Source of the DNA: Larkinella insperata
GTDB lineage: Bacteria > Bacteroidota > Bacteroidia > Cytophagales > Spirosomataceae
Direction: 5' to 3'
DNA: 64,000 nucleotides
Assembly (NCBI RefSeq): GCF_026248825.1
Contig: NZ_CP110973.1
Coordinates: 1,426,001-1,490,000, forward strand
Part shown: in pieces, positions 34,876 to 43,829 of the stretch
How positions within the stretch are numbered: the first letter of the stretch is position 1
Layout: every line of letters starts with the position of its first letter
Notes under the pieces: model-generated
Database searches by the model: none
What the model saw: the letters and a program-made list of their open reading frames with translations, nothing else
Told to the model about the DNA's origin: nothing
Program-made: the position numbers and the translations under genes

Positions 34876-35142
34876 ATGGCTGAGAAGAGCAAAGAGGAAA
34901 TAGACGCTAAGCAGGCAATAAGCCCGGCAGGTTTGGGCGATCAATCGGTCAGCGGTACCAGCGGGCCAGGTAGTCAGATCCCGGATGAAGAGATACAGGA
35001 TATTGCCCCGACGGACATCGAAGACAAATACCTGGATGGCGAGGAAGACCAAGTCGCGGCTAATGTGCGGGAAACCCATCCAAACCGAAATCGGGACGGA
35101 AAACCGCAACTCGATAAACCTTCGTACGGCGGAGGGCATTAA
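34876..35142 (+). CDS. Small acidic protein of unknown function
   Basis: 88 residues, strongly charged and probably disordered. The first half is rich in Glu/Asp (K-S-K-E-E-I-D, I-P-D-E-E-I-Q-D-I), the second in Asn/Arg/Asp, with a Gly-rich end. There is no signal or membrane segment and no family I recognise. A perfect 18-bp terminator immediately after the stop and a consistent codon style support a real gene. Confidence 0.7.
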   Translation: MAEKSKEEIDAKQAISPAGLGDQSVSGTSGPGSQIPDEEIQDIAPTDIEDKYLDGEEDQVAANVRETHPNRNRDGKPQLDKPSYGGGH

Positions 35143-35177
35143 ACAAAAAGGGCGCTGAAAGCGCCCTTTTTGTTTAA
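35139..35177. terminator. Bidirectional rho-independent terminator
   Basis: A perfect 18-bp stem (35139-35156 and 35160-35177) has a 3-base loop and A/T runs on both flanks. It lies between the convergent small acidic gene and the MFS gene, and overlaps the small gene's stop codon. Confidence 0.9.
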
Positions 35178-35193
35178 TGCCGGCAAACCGGAC

Positions 35194-36525
35194 CTACTCT
35201 GCGACGGCTGATTCGGCAGAAAGCTGCTGGTATTTTCCCGCCAGAATGTGGTAGGATTGGGAGCGCATGGCCAAAAGCGTAATAATCAGCCCAATCAGCC
35301 CGGTAACGGTGAACAAGAGCGCCAATCCCCGGTCTTTACCGGTTCCGAACCAGTCACCGATGAGCTCCACCCCCGCCCCGGTAGTCATGAACGGGATAAA
35401 AATCAACTCCGCAATCGGACCAATGATAAAAGCCGTGATGGGCGAAGCCGCCTGTTCAACGCTCTGCGCGAATCCGAAAACCCGTCCCTGCCGTTCGGGC
35501 GAAATCAGTTTCTGAATGATGGTCTGTTCGGCAGCCTCCACCACCGGAATCAGGCACATGTAGATAAACAGTCCCGCTGACAGCAACACGATAGACGCCT
35601 GAAGGGTAAAGAACACACAGACCGTCCACATGACAATGTTGGCCACAAAGAGCGTCTTCAGCGGTTTGGAGCCAAGCCCTTTTTTGGATACAACCAGCCC
35701 GCCAACGATAAAGCCCAGACTCAAAAAGCCCCACAATATGCCCCACACCTGCACCGATACGAGCGACAACCCGTAGGCATCCATCAGCGACATAAAAACG
35801 CCACCCAGGAAGTTGTTGAAGGTGTTAAAAAAGATGAGCGCCAGAAAGCCCGGAATCTGCTGAATCGCTTTCAAGGTTCCCCGAATGTCAATGCGCCGGG
35901 GGTTGGTCGTCTGATCCGGTACCGCGACAACGATTTCGGATTCCGGAATGGAAACCGTCCACAAGTGACCAACCACCAGACCGGTCAGCACAATGGCTAC
36001 CACCAGCATCCAGTAAACACCCAGAAAAGCAATCGCCAAACCACTGAACAGGGAAGCCACCAGAAACGAGACCCCGTTGGCCGTACCCACCAGCCCGTTG
36101 GCCCTGTCCCGCTGGTCTTCTTCGATCAGGAGCGTGACCAGCGTTGCGATTGCAATGGTGCGGACGTTACCGGCAATGGCTCCCAGCAGCCCCAGCAGAA
36201 TAAACGTCCAGAGCGTTAGGCTACCGGGGTTGGAAAAAACTGAAGCGGGCGTCACGCTGTACAGCAGCAGAGCGAGCAGGTAGAAGCCCAACGAAAACAG
36301 ACTCGACCCCATCATGACCGCTTTCTTACGGTAATGGTCAACCAGCGACCCCAGGAAGAAACCCGAAAAGGCCACAGTTCCCAGGTAAATTCCGGCCATG
36401 ACGGACGTTGCCACCACCGACTTGGTTTCCAGGTACAGCCAGAAGGTGAGCGCATACCAGACGCACGAGTTGGTTAGGGAGGCCACCAGCGTGTTCGCCA
36501 AAAGTGTATAAAATCGGTTGTTCAT
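35194..36525 (-). CDS. MFS transporter (drug/metabolite exporter type)
   Basis: 443 residues from the ATG at 36525 (M-N-N-R-F-Y-T-L-L-A-N); a longer GTG start is less likely. Twelve hydrophobic segments are visible. The loop after segment 2 carries G-S-L-V-D-H-Y-R-K-K, the MFS motif A variant. R-V-F-G-F-A-Q-S in the second half resembles MefA/EntS-like exporters. It probably exports a drug or small metabolite with proton exchange at the inner membrane. It follows the DoxX gene on the minus strand, but a terminator-like hairpin (36556-36595) lies between them. Confidence 0.85.
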   Translation of the reverse strand: MNNRFYTLLANTLVASLTNSCVWYALTFWLYLETKSVVATSVMAGIYLGTVAFSGFFLGSLVDHYRKKAVMMGSSLFSLGFYLLALLLYSVTPASVFSNPGSLTLWTFILLGLLGAIAGNVRTIAIATLVTLLIEEDQRDRANGLVGTANGVSFLVASLFSGLAIAFLGVYWMLVVAIVLTGLVVGHLWTVSIPESEIVVAVPDQTTNPRRIDIRGTLKAIQQIPGFLALIFFNTFNNFLGGVFMSLMDAYGLSLVSVQVWGILWGFLSLGFIVGGLVVSKKGLGSKPLKTLFVANIVMWTVCVFFTLQASIVLLSAGLFIYMCLIPVVEAAEQTIIQKLISPERQGRVFGFAQSVEQAASPITAFIIGPIAELIFIPFMTTGAGVELIGDWFGTGKDRGLALLFTVTGLIGLIITLLAMRSQSYHILAGKYQQLSAESAVAE

Positions 36526-36555
36526 AACAAGGAGATTCACCGCACCAGGGGCGGT

Positions 36556-36595
36556 AAAAAATTATAGCATGATCCAATGCCGGACCATGCTATAA
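36556..36595 (-). terminator. Terminator or operator between DoxX and MFS genes
   Basis: CATGCTATAA and TTATAGCATG (36562-36571, 36586-36595) form a perfect 10-bp stem, extending to 13 of 15 matches. On the minus strand it is followed by T6, so it can end the DoxX transcript. It lies about 30 bases before the MFS start and could also act as an operator. Confidence 0.65.
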
Positions 36596-36617
36596 CTTCA
36601 TCTGGTATTGTTAAAGT

Positions 36618-37040
36618 TTAAACCGTTCGAAATGAATTTGGCTGCCACGAACGCACCCCTGATGACCCCAGCGCAACGGTTTCCTGTTTTTTGTGGTAGA
36701 AAATGTACGACGCGGCTCCCAGGCCCAGAAAAGCCAGCATAGGCAGCCAGTCGGTCGGTGTTTTCATGGAGCTGTAAACGCAGTAGGCCGCCCCCACCAG
36801 GTCGATCATCAGACCAGCGTAGGCCCACTCTTTAACCCGGGGGAAACCCGGCACCAGAATGGCAACCACCCCGAAGAGCTTCGCCCAGCCTAAGAAAGGA
36901 ACCAAGTAAGCCGGCATCCCCATTTCTTTAAACCCTTGTACAGCCATTGGTAACACCAGAATATCAGGAATAGCCGAACCAAGCATGACAAACGCAAACA
37001 GCCCCGTAAAAACCCAGTACAGAATTTTCGTCTTTTTCAT
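36618..37040 (-). CDS. DoxX-like small membrane protein
   Basis: 140 residues with four hydrophobic segments: Y-W-V-F-T-G-L-F-A-F near the start, L-V-P-F-L-G-W-A-K-L-F-G-V, A-Y-A-G-L-M-I-D-L-V and W-L-P-M-L-A-F-L. The G-W-A-K-L-F-G motif in segment 2 is typical of DoxX-like family proteins. Such proteins lie in the inner membrane and some join redox or detoxification complexes, but the exact role is unknown. A second DoxX-type gene is at 52.4 kb. A TAAATTTG box lies 36 bases upstream. Confidence 0.8.
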   Translation of the reverse strand: MKKTKILYWVFTGLFAFVMLGSAIPDILVLPMAVQGFKEMGMPAYLVPFLGWAKLFGVVAILVPGFPRVKEWAYAGLMIDLVGAAYCVYSSMKTPTDWLPMLAFLGLGAASYIFYHKKQETVALGSSGVRSWQPNSFRTV

Positions 37041-37076
37041 GGCAGTGTAATTTGTTGTTTAGTTAGATTAATTAGA

Positions 37077-37084
37077 CAAATTTA
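37077..37084 (-). promoter_or_regulatory. Candidate -7 box of the DoxX gene (TAAATTTG)
   Basis: Read on the minus strand this matches TAnnTTTG, 36 bases before the ATG. No -33 TTG is seen at the usual distance. Confidence 0.5.
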
Positions 37085-37190
37085 CTGGCTCACCCCTACT
37101 TAAACGGTGTGTAAAAACGACATTGACAGGGTGTATTGCGACAAGTTTCCGGCTCCCTTGTGAACCACGGCGGCACCTGAAATTTGCCAT

Positions 37191-37221
37191 AAAAAAAGGT
37201 CAGGATTTGCTGATCCTGACC
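37191..37221 (-). terminator. Terminator of the lactonase gene
   Basis: On the minus strand a 9-bp stem GGTCAGGAT/ATCCTGACC (37198-37206, 37213-37221) is followed by T7. It lies 27 bases past the stop codon. Confidence 0.88.
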
Positions 37222-37248
37222 AACCCGGTTAAACCGTAAGACGCCGGC

Positions 37249-38373
37249 TTATTTGACCGTAAATAGCTTCAGGCAAACCGGCGCGGGGACTTTTATCTGC
37301 GTACCGGTTGGGTTCAACTGACCGGTTTTGCCGTCAATTTTGTACACAACAATGTTGTCGGTGTCCTGATTGGCCGCAAAGGCATATTCTCCTTTGGGAT
37401 CAATCAAAAAATTACGGGGTGTTTTGCCATCGGTCGACTGTTGCCCGTTCAACGTCACCTTTCCGTCGTTCGCAATCGACAGAACGGCCAGCGCATTGTG
37501 GCCCCGGTTCGACTGGTAGAGGAACTTGCCTTTCGGGTCCGTATGAATGTCGGCGCTGGTGTTGTTGCCGGTAAAATCAGCCGGCAGCGTTTTAACGTTA
37601 TCCTGCAACAGGGTCAGCGCACCGGTTTTGCTGTCGAGGGCAAACGTAGCAACGCTGGATGTCAGCTCTTCCACCAGGTACAGATATTTGCCATTGGGGT
37701 GAATGGCGATGTGACGCGGCCCCGAACCGGGTGCTACGCTGGCGTATGGGGTAGCCGCCGGTTTTACTTTGCCGCTGGCCTTGTCAAACTCATAGATGTA
37801 TACCTTGTCGGTTCCCAGGTCGCAGACGTACACAAAACGGTTGTTGGGCGAAACCGTGGCCGAGTGAATGTGCGGTTTTTCCTGCCGCTGGGAGTTTGCC
37901 CCTTTTCCTTCGTACTTCAGCGTATCGGTGGCGGCTCCCAGCGTGCCGTCGTTCTTGATGGGCAGAACCGTGAACGTGCCTCCGCCGTAGTTGGAAACAA
38001 ACGCCAGCTTACCGGTCTGGTCGACGGCGATGTGGCAGGGGCCGCGCCCGTGCGACGACTGTTGATTCATCATCGTCAGTTTGCCGGTTTTGGGCTCAAT
38101 GGAGTACGAACTGACCCCGCCGGAATTGGCCGCAGCTTCGTTGACGGAATACAGGTACTTACCGCTGGGGTGAACGGCCAGAAACGAAGGGCTTTTGGCG
38201 TTCGAAACCGTCTGCAACTGTTTCAGTGAACCGGCGCTCCGGTCGAATTCGAGCACGTAAATCCCTTCGCTACCCCGGGTTGAATAGGTGCCGACGTAAA
38301 TAATTTCTTTGGGCGATTGTGCTTCTGCCAGAGCACTAACGAGCAGAGCAAGTAACAAGAACAGTCTTTTCAT
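37249..38373 (-). CDS. Secreted lactonase-family beta-propeller (6-phosphogluconolactonase/YbhE-like)
   Basis: 374 residues from the ATG at 38373, which begins a signal peptide (M-K-R-L-F-L-L-L-A-L-L, cut after A-E-A-Q). The rest is a seven-bladed propeller of the lactonase family: V-H-P-S-G-K-Y-L-Y-S-V-N-E near residue 68, G-P-C-H-I-A-V-D near 113, V-S-P-N-N-R-F-V-Y-V-C-D-L-G near 172 and G-P-R-H-I-A-I-H-P-N-G-K-Y-L-Y-L-V near 218. YbhE-like relatives hydrolyse 6-phosphogluconolactone, but export makes another sugar lactone or a binding role likely. It has its own promoter and terminator. Confidence 0.85.
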   Translation of the reverse strand: MKRLFLLLALLVSALAEAQSPKEIIYVGTYSTRGSEGIYVLEFDRSAGSLKQLQTVSNAKSPSFLAVHPSGKYLYSVNEAAANSGGVSSYSIEPKTGKLTMMNQQSSHGRGPCHIAVDQTGKLAFVSNYGGGTFTVLPIKNDGTLGAATDTLKYEGKGANSQRQEKPHIHSATVSPNNRFVYVCDLGTDKVYIYEFDKASGKVKPAATPYASVAPGSGPRHIAIHPNGKYLYLVEELTSSVATFALDSKTGALTLLQDNVKTLPADFTGNNTSADIHTDPKGKFLYQSNRGHNALAVLSIANDGKVTLNGQQSTDGKTPRNFLIDPKGEYAFAANQDTDNIVVYKIDGKTGQLNPTGTQIKVPAPVCLKLFTVK

Positions 38374-38396
38374 AGTCAAGGGAAATAAGTCGGTCA

Positions 38397-38404
38397 CAAA
38401 GCTA
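38397..38404 (-). promoter_or_regulatory. Candidate -7 box of the lactonase gene (TAGCTTTG)
   Basis: On the minus strand TAGCTTTG fits TAnnTTTG and lies 23 bases before the ATG, implying a short leader. Confidence 0.5.
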
Positions 38405-38501
38405 ACAAAAAGGATAAGCCAGCGGTCCGATACCGGTTGTTTCTTTCACTATGGGCCATCATACATGAAAAAAACGATTTCGATGCGCCCCACTTCGCCA
38501 A

Positions 38502-40466
38502 TCATTTTCTCCGAAGCCGAACCACAAACCCTCCGCCCGGCGCCAGATGGACGGGCAACGAATCCCGCGGCCGAACCGTCTGCGTCGAAAACTGATAATC
38601 CACCGGATTCCGGTCGGCGTTGGGGCCATCGGCGCAGCGCACGGCTTCGTATTCGCCCATCGGTAGAAAATCCAGCCTGAGGGTCAGATCGCGGGCAGTC
38701 CAGTCGGTCATTCCGGCAATGTACCAGTCCTGGCCCTTTCGCCGGGCGGTGACGATGTAATCGCCGAGTTGGGCGTCGAGAATGCGGGTTTCATCGTAGG
38801 TAGTCGGAAAGCCGCCCAGAAACTCCATGAAGCGCGGTTCGAGCAAAGCCTGCGACGGATTACCCGAAAAAATCGGCAACGGACTGTCGTACACCAGAAA
38901 CATGGCCAGTTGGTGGCAGCGCGTGCCCTGCGACATCACCTTGCCCGCAATGGGCCGAAACTGGTCTTTCGTGGCGTTTTCGAGCAAACCGGGTTCGTAG
39001 TCCATCGGCCCGGATACCATGCGGATAAACGGCAGCAGGACGTCGTGTTCGGGTGTGGCCTTGTGGCTCCAGATGTTGTATTCCGATCCCAGAACCCCCT
39101 CCCGCGTGATGGCGTGCGGGTAGGTGCGGTCAAATCCGGCCGGTTTGTAGGCTCCGTGAAACATGATCATGATGCGGGATTTGGCGCAGGCTTCCGCGAT
39201 ACGCGTGTAAAACCGTACCATGAGTTGGTCGTCGCGGTCCATAAAATCAGTCATAATGAAGTCAACTCCCCAGCGCTGAAACTGCACCAGGGCCGGTTCC
39301 AGTTGCCGGTCGAGCGTCGATGCCAGCGTCCACATACTCAGCCCAATGCCCTGCGCCCGGGCGTACCGGGCCACTTCGTCCATGTCCAGCCCCGGCGTAA
39401 TTTTAAACAAATCCAGGTAGTCGGACCAGCCCGCGTCCAGCAGAATCCGTTCAAAACCGACGCGTTTGGCGAAGTCGATGTAGAATTTGTAAGTCGCCGT
39501 GTTGATGCCCGCCCGGAACGACACGTTGAACAGGTTGATGTTCGTAATCCACTCGTCGGTACATTGCCCGGGCCTGATCCACGACACATCCGTCAGCCGG
39601 TTGGGCGCTCCCAATCGATACACCAGATCGGACGAGGGCAGATCGCGGTCGGAGCCAATCACCAGCACCCGCCACGGAAACACGCGCCGACCCGTCGTTC
39701 GGGCTATGTAATCGGCCCGGCGGGTGACGATGGCCTGCGGAAATTCACCCTGGGTCATCCGTTCGGCCAGCGGAAACGGGGCAAAAACACCGGTCAGGGC
39801 CGTTCCGTTTTTCGCCAGAAACATTCCGGGGTACTCTTCCAGATCGGACTCGGTGATGACAACGCGCGGCTTGTTCGAAGCGGCAACCAAGACCGGCGAA
39901 AAAGCCAGGGCCGTGTCGGGTACCTGGCTCAGCGGCTGCACCTGATAAAGTTCTTCAAACGAGGTATGAAACCGGTCGGCGTCGGCGCGGGGCTGCACGG
40001 CGGGGTAGTAAACCGTGGGATCGTCGGCAAATTCAAAGCGGGCTTCTTCGCTCCGAACGATAATCGAATCCGGGAAGCTGGTGCGAAAACGGTATGCAAC
40101 GCCGTCGTTGTAAGCGCGGAAAATCAAGCTGTAATTTCCCCGGCATTCGACGGTTAGTTCCGTGTACTGATCCGGCACCACCCGGCGTTTAAGGGCCACC
40201 GGTGCCACAATTGAATCCCGCACGGTTCGGATACGGCTTTGGCGAACAACCGAATTGATGCCCAATCGTTTATCGTCCAGCGTTAGCGAAATGGCCGAAG
40301 GTTGCACGAGTGGCTGACCAGCGTGGGTGACCGAAAAAGTGATCCGGGTATCGAACACCACCCTCAGCGCCAGCCGGCCGTCGGGCGACGTAAGAGTCCG
40401 TTGAAACGGGCGGGCCGCAAACACCGGCGCGCAGAGAAGCAACAGAACGAGGCAAGAGAGTTTCAT
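38502..40466 (-). CDS. Glycoside hydrolase family 97 (alpha-galactosidase/glucosidase type)
   Basis: 654 residues with a signal peptide (M-K-L-S-C-L-V-L-L-L-L-C, cut near A-R-P-F), so periplasmic or outer-membrane. A beta-sandwich (about 20-280) precedes a (beta/alpha)8 barrel (about 290-560) and a C-terminal beta domain, as in SusB-type GH97. In the barrel, F-I-M-T-D-F-M-D-R-D-D-Q (about 403-414) matches the region of the aspartate nucleophile of retaining GH97 alpha-galactosidases, and E-G-V-L-G-S-E-Y-N follows. That suggests a retaining alpha-galactosidase rather than an inverting alpha-glucosidase, but this needs alignment. A DPP-IV-like gene is divergent 163 bases away. Confidence 0.88.
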   Translation of the reverse strand: MKLSCLVLLLLCAPVFAARPFQRTLTSPDGRLALRVVFDTRITFSVTHAGQPLVQPSAISLTLDDKRLGINSVVRQSRIRTVRDSIVAPVALKRRVVPDQYTELTVECRGNYSLIFRAYNDGVAYRFRTSFPDSIIVRSEEARFEFADDPTVYYPAVQPRADADRFHTSFEELYQVQPLSQVPDTALAFSPVLVAASNKPRVVITESDLEEYPGMFLAKNGTALTGVFAPFPLAERMTQGEFPQAIVTRRADYIARTTGRRVFPWRVLVIGSDRDLPSSDLVYRLGAPNRLTDVSWIRPGQCTDEWITNINLFNVSFRAGINTATYKFYIDFAKRVGFERILLDAGWSDYLDLFKITPGLDMDEVARYARAQGIGLSMWTLASTLDRQLEPALVQFQRWGVDFIMTDFMDRDDQLMVRFYTRIAEACAKSRIMIMFHGAYKPAGFDRTYPHAITREGVLGSEYNIWSHKATPEHDVLLPFIRMVSGPMDYEPGLLENATKDQFRPIAGKVMSQGTRCHQLAMFLVYDSPLPIFSGNPSQALLEPRFMEFLGGFPTTYDETRILDAQLGDYIVTARRKGQDWYIAGMTDWTARDLTLRLDFLPMGEYEAVRCADGPNADRNPVDYQFSTQTVRPRDSLPVHLAPGGGFVVRLRRK

Positions 40467-40638
40467 CGCAGAAAAGGTTGGGCGTTACAGCGGCTAAAGT
40501 AGGTAAAAAATAAGGTTTAGTGGCCCGGGGAAACGTCCGTCAATCCAACGGTCATCTTGGTTTTGTGGCGGAAAAAAGTAACTTTTGCCTGCCCGATAAA
40601 CCCGGTGCATTCATCAACCTAAACGATACATGGTTTCA

Positions 40639-42711
40639 ATGCGATTTAAACTTTACCTGCTGTTTCTGCTGTCGGCCAGTCCTCTCCTTGCCCAAAAACA
40701 ACCGTTTACGGCGGCTCAGTTGTTTAAAAACGAAAAGACCGATCTACTCAAAACCCTGCCAAGCATACGGGATTGGGCCGACGATTCGCACTATCTGTTA
40801 ACGAAGGACGAAAAAATTTTCTCGGTCGATGTGAAAACCGGTCGGGAGAGCGAGCATCCGATAAAAAACGATTGGGTCATGTATCCGCCCCTTAGCTCGT
40901 TAAAAAAGGGAGAAGAAAAGGCAAAGGCTCAGAACCTGACGGCCTCACCGAATCAAAAGTGGATTGCCTTTACGCGAGACAGCAAAAATCTGTATATCGC
41001 CGATTCGGCCAATAAAGAGCGTCAGCTAACCTCTGACGGTTCTGAGACGGTTTACAACGGCTACGCGGCCTGGTTATACTGGGAGGAGGTGTTGGGCCGA
41101 AACACGCAGCACAAGGCGTTCTGGTGGTCGCCGGACAGCAAATACCTGGCTTTCATGCGGTTCGACGAAACCAAAGTTCCGGTTTTCCCGATTGCCGGAG
41201 CCACGGGCCAGCACGGCTATCTGGAAAGCCAGCGGTATCCCAAACCGGGTGATCCGAACCCGCTAGTGAAAATGGGAATCGTGGAAGTCGCGACCGGAAA
41301 AACCGTGTGGGCGGATTACGACGCCAATGCCGATCATTATTTCGGTACGCCATTCTGGACGCCGGACTCGAAAGCCCTCTGGATGCAGTGGAAAAGCCGG
41401 GGGCAGGATACGCTGAAACTGGTGGCCATTCAGCCGGCGACGGGCGGAAGAACCGAGCTGGTCAGCGAAAGTCAGAAAACCTGGGTCGACTGGCTATCGG
41501 ATCTGCATTTTGTCAAAGACGGCAGGCATTTTATCCGCATGAGCGACGAATCGGGCTGGATGCACCTCTACCTGCACACCATGGATGGCAAGCTGAAAAA
41601 TCCGCTTACCAGTGGAGCCTACACCGTGACGGGCGTCTCGCACGTGGATGCCAAAAACGGCCTGGTGTATTTCACGGCCCGCAAGGAAAATTCGGCCCGC
41701 ATCGATCTCTACAAAGTTAAATTTGACGGTAAAGGCCTGCAACGCCTGACGTTCGGGGAGTTCAGTCACCAGGTGCAGGTTTCGCCGGGCGGCAGTTACT
41801 TCATCACAACGTATTCTAACCTTCAAACCCCGCCGAAGATGGCTTTGCTCGACAAAAATGGCAAATTCATCCGGGAACTGGGCGATGCGAAAGGCCCCGC
41901 TTTTGACCGCTTTTCGGTCGCCCGAACGGAGCTGGTACGCGTGCCCACCTCCGACGGTTTTCAACTGCCGGTGGTTATCAAATATCCAACCAGCTACGAC
42001 CCCAACAAACGGTATCCGGTGATGATCAGCATCTACGGTGGCCCCAACGCCGGGCGCGTGTACGACCGCTGGAGTTACTCGCCCCAGGAGCAATGGTACG
42101 CCCAGGATGGCCTGTTGCAAGTGGGCATCGACCACCGGGGATCGGGGCATTTTGGCAAAACGGGCCAGAACTTCATGCACCGGAATTTGGGCAAATGGGA
42201 AATGGAAGATTACGGCACGGCCGTCAAATGGCTGGTTGACAAAGGGCTGGCCGACCCGAAGAAAGTGGCGATAACCGGTGGCAGCTACGGCGGTTATGTA
42301 ACGGCGCTGGCGCTAACGCGGGGCGCTGACGTTTTCACGCACGGAATTGCCAACTTCGGCGTAATGGACTGGCAACTCTACGATACGGAGTACACCGAAC
42401 GCTTCATGGACACCCCCGCCGAGAACCCCGAAGGCTACAAAGAAAGCGCCGTGCTCAACTACGCCGACCGGCTGAAAGGTACGCTCCGAATTGTCCACGG
42501 TACGATGGATGATAACGTTCACATGCAGAACTCGATTCAACTCGTTGATACACTGGAAAATCTGGGCAAACACTTCGAGTTTATGGTTTATCCGGGCGCA
42601 CGGCACGGCTTTGGAACTGCCAGCAAGAGCAGACACGCACAGGCTGAAACCGCCCGGTTTATTTACCGGTATCTCCTGGAAAAGCCGTTCCCGACGGACG
42701 TGTGGCCGTAA
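40639..42711 (+). CDS. S9-family peptidase (dipeptidyl peptidase IV-like)
   Basis: 690 residues from the ATG at 40639, which begins the signal peptide (M-R-F-K-L-Y-L-L-F-L-L, cut after L-L-A-Q). An N-terminal eight-bladed propeller (about 30-430; D-W-V-M-Y-P-P near 75) carries W-E-E-V-L-G-R near 150, the exopeptidase Glu motif of DPP-IV. The C-terminal alpha/beta hydrolase has the nucleophile G-G-S-Y-G-G near residue 550, Asp in H-G-T-M-D-D-N near 630 and His in G-A-R-H-G-F near 660. It should remove X-Pro or similar dipeptides in the periplasm. Strong terminator downstream. Confidence 0.92.
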   Translation: MRFKLYLLFLLSASPLLAQKQPFTAAQLFKNEKTDLLKTLPSIRDWADDSHYLLTKDEKIFSVDVKTGRESEHPIKNDWVMYPPLSSLKKGEEKAKAQNLTASPNQKWIAFTRDSKNLYIADSANKERQLTSDGSETVYNGYAAWLYWEEVLGRNTQHKAFWWSPDSKYLAFMRFDETKVPVFPIAGATGQHGYLESQRYPKPGDPNPLVKMGIVEVATGKTVWADYDANADHYFGTPFWTPDSKALWMQWKSRGQDTLKLVAIQPATGGRTELVSESQKTWVDWLSDLHFVKDGRHFIRMSDESGWMHLYLHTMDGKLKNPLTSGAYTVTGVSHVDAKNGLVYFTARKENSARIDLYKVKFDGKGLQRLTFGEFSHQVQVSPGGSYFITTYSNLQTPPKMALLDKNGKFIRELGDAKGPAFDRFSVARTELVRVPTSDGFQLPVVIKYPTSYDPNKRYPVMISIYGGPNAGRVYDRWSYSPQEQWYAQDGLLQVGIDHRGSGHFGKTGQNFMHRNLGKWEMEDYGTAVKWLVDKGLADPKKVAITGGSYGGYVTALALTRGADVFTHGIANFGVMDWQLYDTEYTERFMDTPAENPEGYKESAVLNYADRLKGTLRIVHGTMDDNVHMQNSIQLVDTLENLGKHFEFMVYPGARHGFGTASKSRHAQAETARFIYRYLLEKPFPTDVWP

Positions 42712-42734
42712 GCCTGTAATTAGATAAGATTCCA

Positions 42735-42774
42735 ACAACCGCCCCGGCTTACTTCAAGCCGGGGCGGTTGTTTT
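42735..42774 (+). terminator. Rho-independent terminator of the DPP-IV-like gene
   Basis: A 16-bp G/C-rich stem (42735-42750, 42756-42771) with a 5-base loop runs into four T residues. Confidence 0.9.
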
Positions 42775-42884
42775 ATCCGTCGGTTGCTGCAATCATGCAA
42801 AACAATAGTGCTGGCTAGTTCTGCGCTATTCGTTCCGACAAACGGGCTATTGCGCCCGGTAGCTTTGCAACACCAATTCACGCA

Positions 42885-43742
42885 TCAAGCTCCTGCCCAC
42901 TCGGCCTGCCGCATCCGCTCGCGGTATTCCCGGGGCGAATGGCCGCTCTGTTTTTTGAAAAACTTATTGAGGTGGCTTTCGTCGGTAAAGTTGAACTCAC
43001 TGGCGATCTCGTTGATGCGTTTGTCGCTGAACTGCAACCGGTGGGCAATCAGTTTAGTCTTATAGCTGGCGATGTAGTGTTGCATGGTTTCGCCGGCGTG
43101 CAGCTTAAAATACCGTCCCAGATAGGCCGTCGAGGTATTGAAACGTTCGCTTAGGTGTTCCGTTCGTAGCTTTTCCGGTTCGTAAATATTGGCCTGGATG
43201 TAGTGCAGGATGTCCATTGCCTTCTGTTCGGTACGCTCCGAAACGTCCAGCTCCTGGTATTTGGCGATGTTGCGGGCCACCACAATAATCAGCGTGTTGA
43301 TCAACTGCTGAATTAGCTCCCGGTTATAAATATCCCGGTTAACGTACTCCCGCACAAGGGCGTCAATCATCGGGCGCACCAGTTGCTTGTCGGTCTGGTT
43401 TTTCAGGATGCAGCCGGGGCGGTGGTTGGCATTTTGTAGAATAAATTCCAGCTTCTGGATGCTGGCCGGTGGCAAGCCGCCGTCTTTCAGGTAGATGTCG
43501 TTGAACCGTAAAAAGAAAAAGGTGGTAGTCGTCTGAATGGCAAAAGAGTGGCAATCGTCAGGTGTGATTAAGAACATATGGTTCTCGTGGTACTCAAACT
43601 GGTTTTGGTTGATGCACTGTATCCCGGTTCCGGCAACGATGTAGACCAGCTCAAAGAAATTGTGCTGATGAGCTTCTTTCGGACCTTCATCCAGCGTTTT
43701 GTACGCAATGGTGTAAGGTTCGTACAAATTTTCTCTTACCAT
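42885..43742 (-). CDS. AraC-family transcriptional regulator
   Basis: 285 residues. Residues 1-150 form a cupin-like sensor domain (H-Q-H-N-F-F-E-L-V-Y near residue 25, G-T-G-I-Q-C-I-N near 38, T-P-D-D-C-H-S-F near 61). The last 100 form two helix-turn-helix motifs of the AraC type, ending F-N-F-T-D-E-S-H-L-N-K-F-F-K-K-Q-S-G-H-S-P-R-E-Y-R near residue 265. Three cysteines in the sensor half could be redox sites, though this is only a guess. It is divergent from a quinone-type oxidoreductase gene, with a duplicated operator between them, so regulation of that gene is likely. Confidence 0.92.
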   Translation of the reverse strand: MVRENLYEPYTIAYKTLDEGPKEAHQHNFFELVYIVAGTGIQCINQNQFEYHENHMFLITPDDCHSFAIQTTTTFFFLRFNDIYLKDGGLPPASIQKLEFILQNANHRPGCILKNQTDKQLVRPMIDALVREYVNRDIYNRELIQQLINTLIIVVARNIAKYQELDVSERTEQKAMDILHYIQANIYEPEKLRTEHLSERFNTSTAYLGRYFKLHAGETMQHYIASYKTKLIAHRLQFSDKRINEIASEFNFTDESHLNKFFKKQSGHSPREYRERMRQAEWAGA

Positions 43743-43750
43743 AACACAAA

Positions 43751-43780
43751 TATACCGCTTTTAAGAAAAATTATACCGCT
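43751..43780 (+). promoter_or_regulatory. Tandem TATACCGCT operator (AraC-type)
   Basis: TATACCGCT occurs at 43751-43759 and exactly 21 bases later at 43772-43780, two helical turns apart on the same strand. This is the usual layout of AraC-family sites. The second copy ends 20 bases before the TAAATTTG -7 box of the oxidoreductase gene, where an activator would replace the missing -33 TTG. The likely binder is the divergent AraC-family gene product. Confidence 0.75.
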
Positions 43781-43800
43781 AATGGTACCCCTGCGTAGTA

Positions 43801-43808
43801 TAAATTTG
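43801..43808 (+). promoter_or_regulatory. -7 box of the quinone-type oxidoreductase gene (TAAATTTG)
   Basis: It matches TAnnTTTG and starts 29 bases before the ATG at 43830. No -33 TTG is present, consistent with activator dependence. Confidence 0.65.
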
Positions 43809-43829
43809 CCTCATCAAAAATCAAACAAG

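Noticed and set aside
38769..40157. 462-codon open frame on the plus strand
   Set aside because: It lies entirely antisense to the GH97 gene. Its composition is a mirror of that coding frame (Arg/Gly/His-rich), with no domain motifs.
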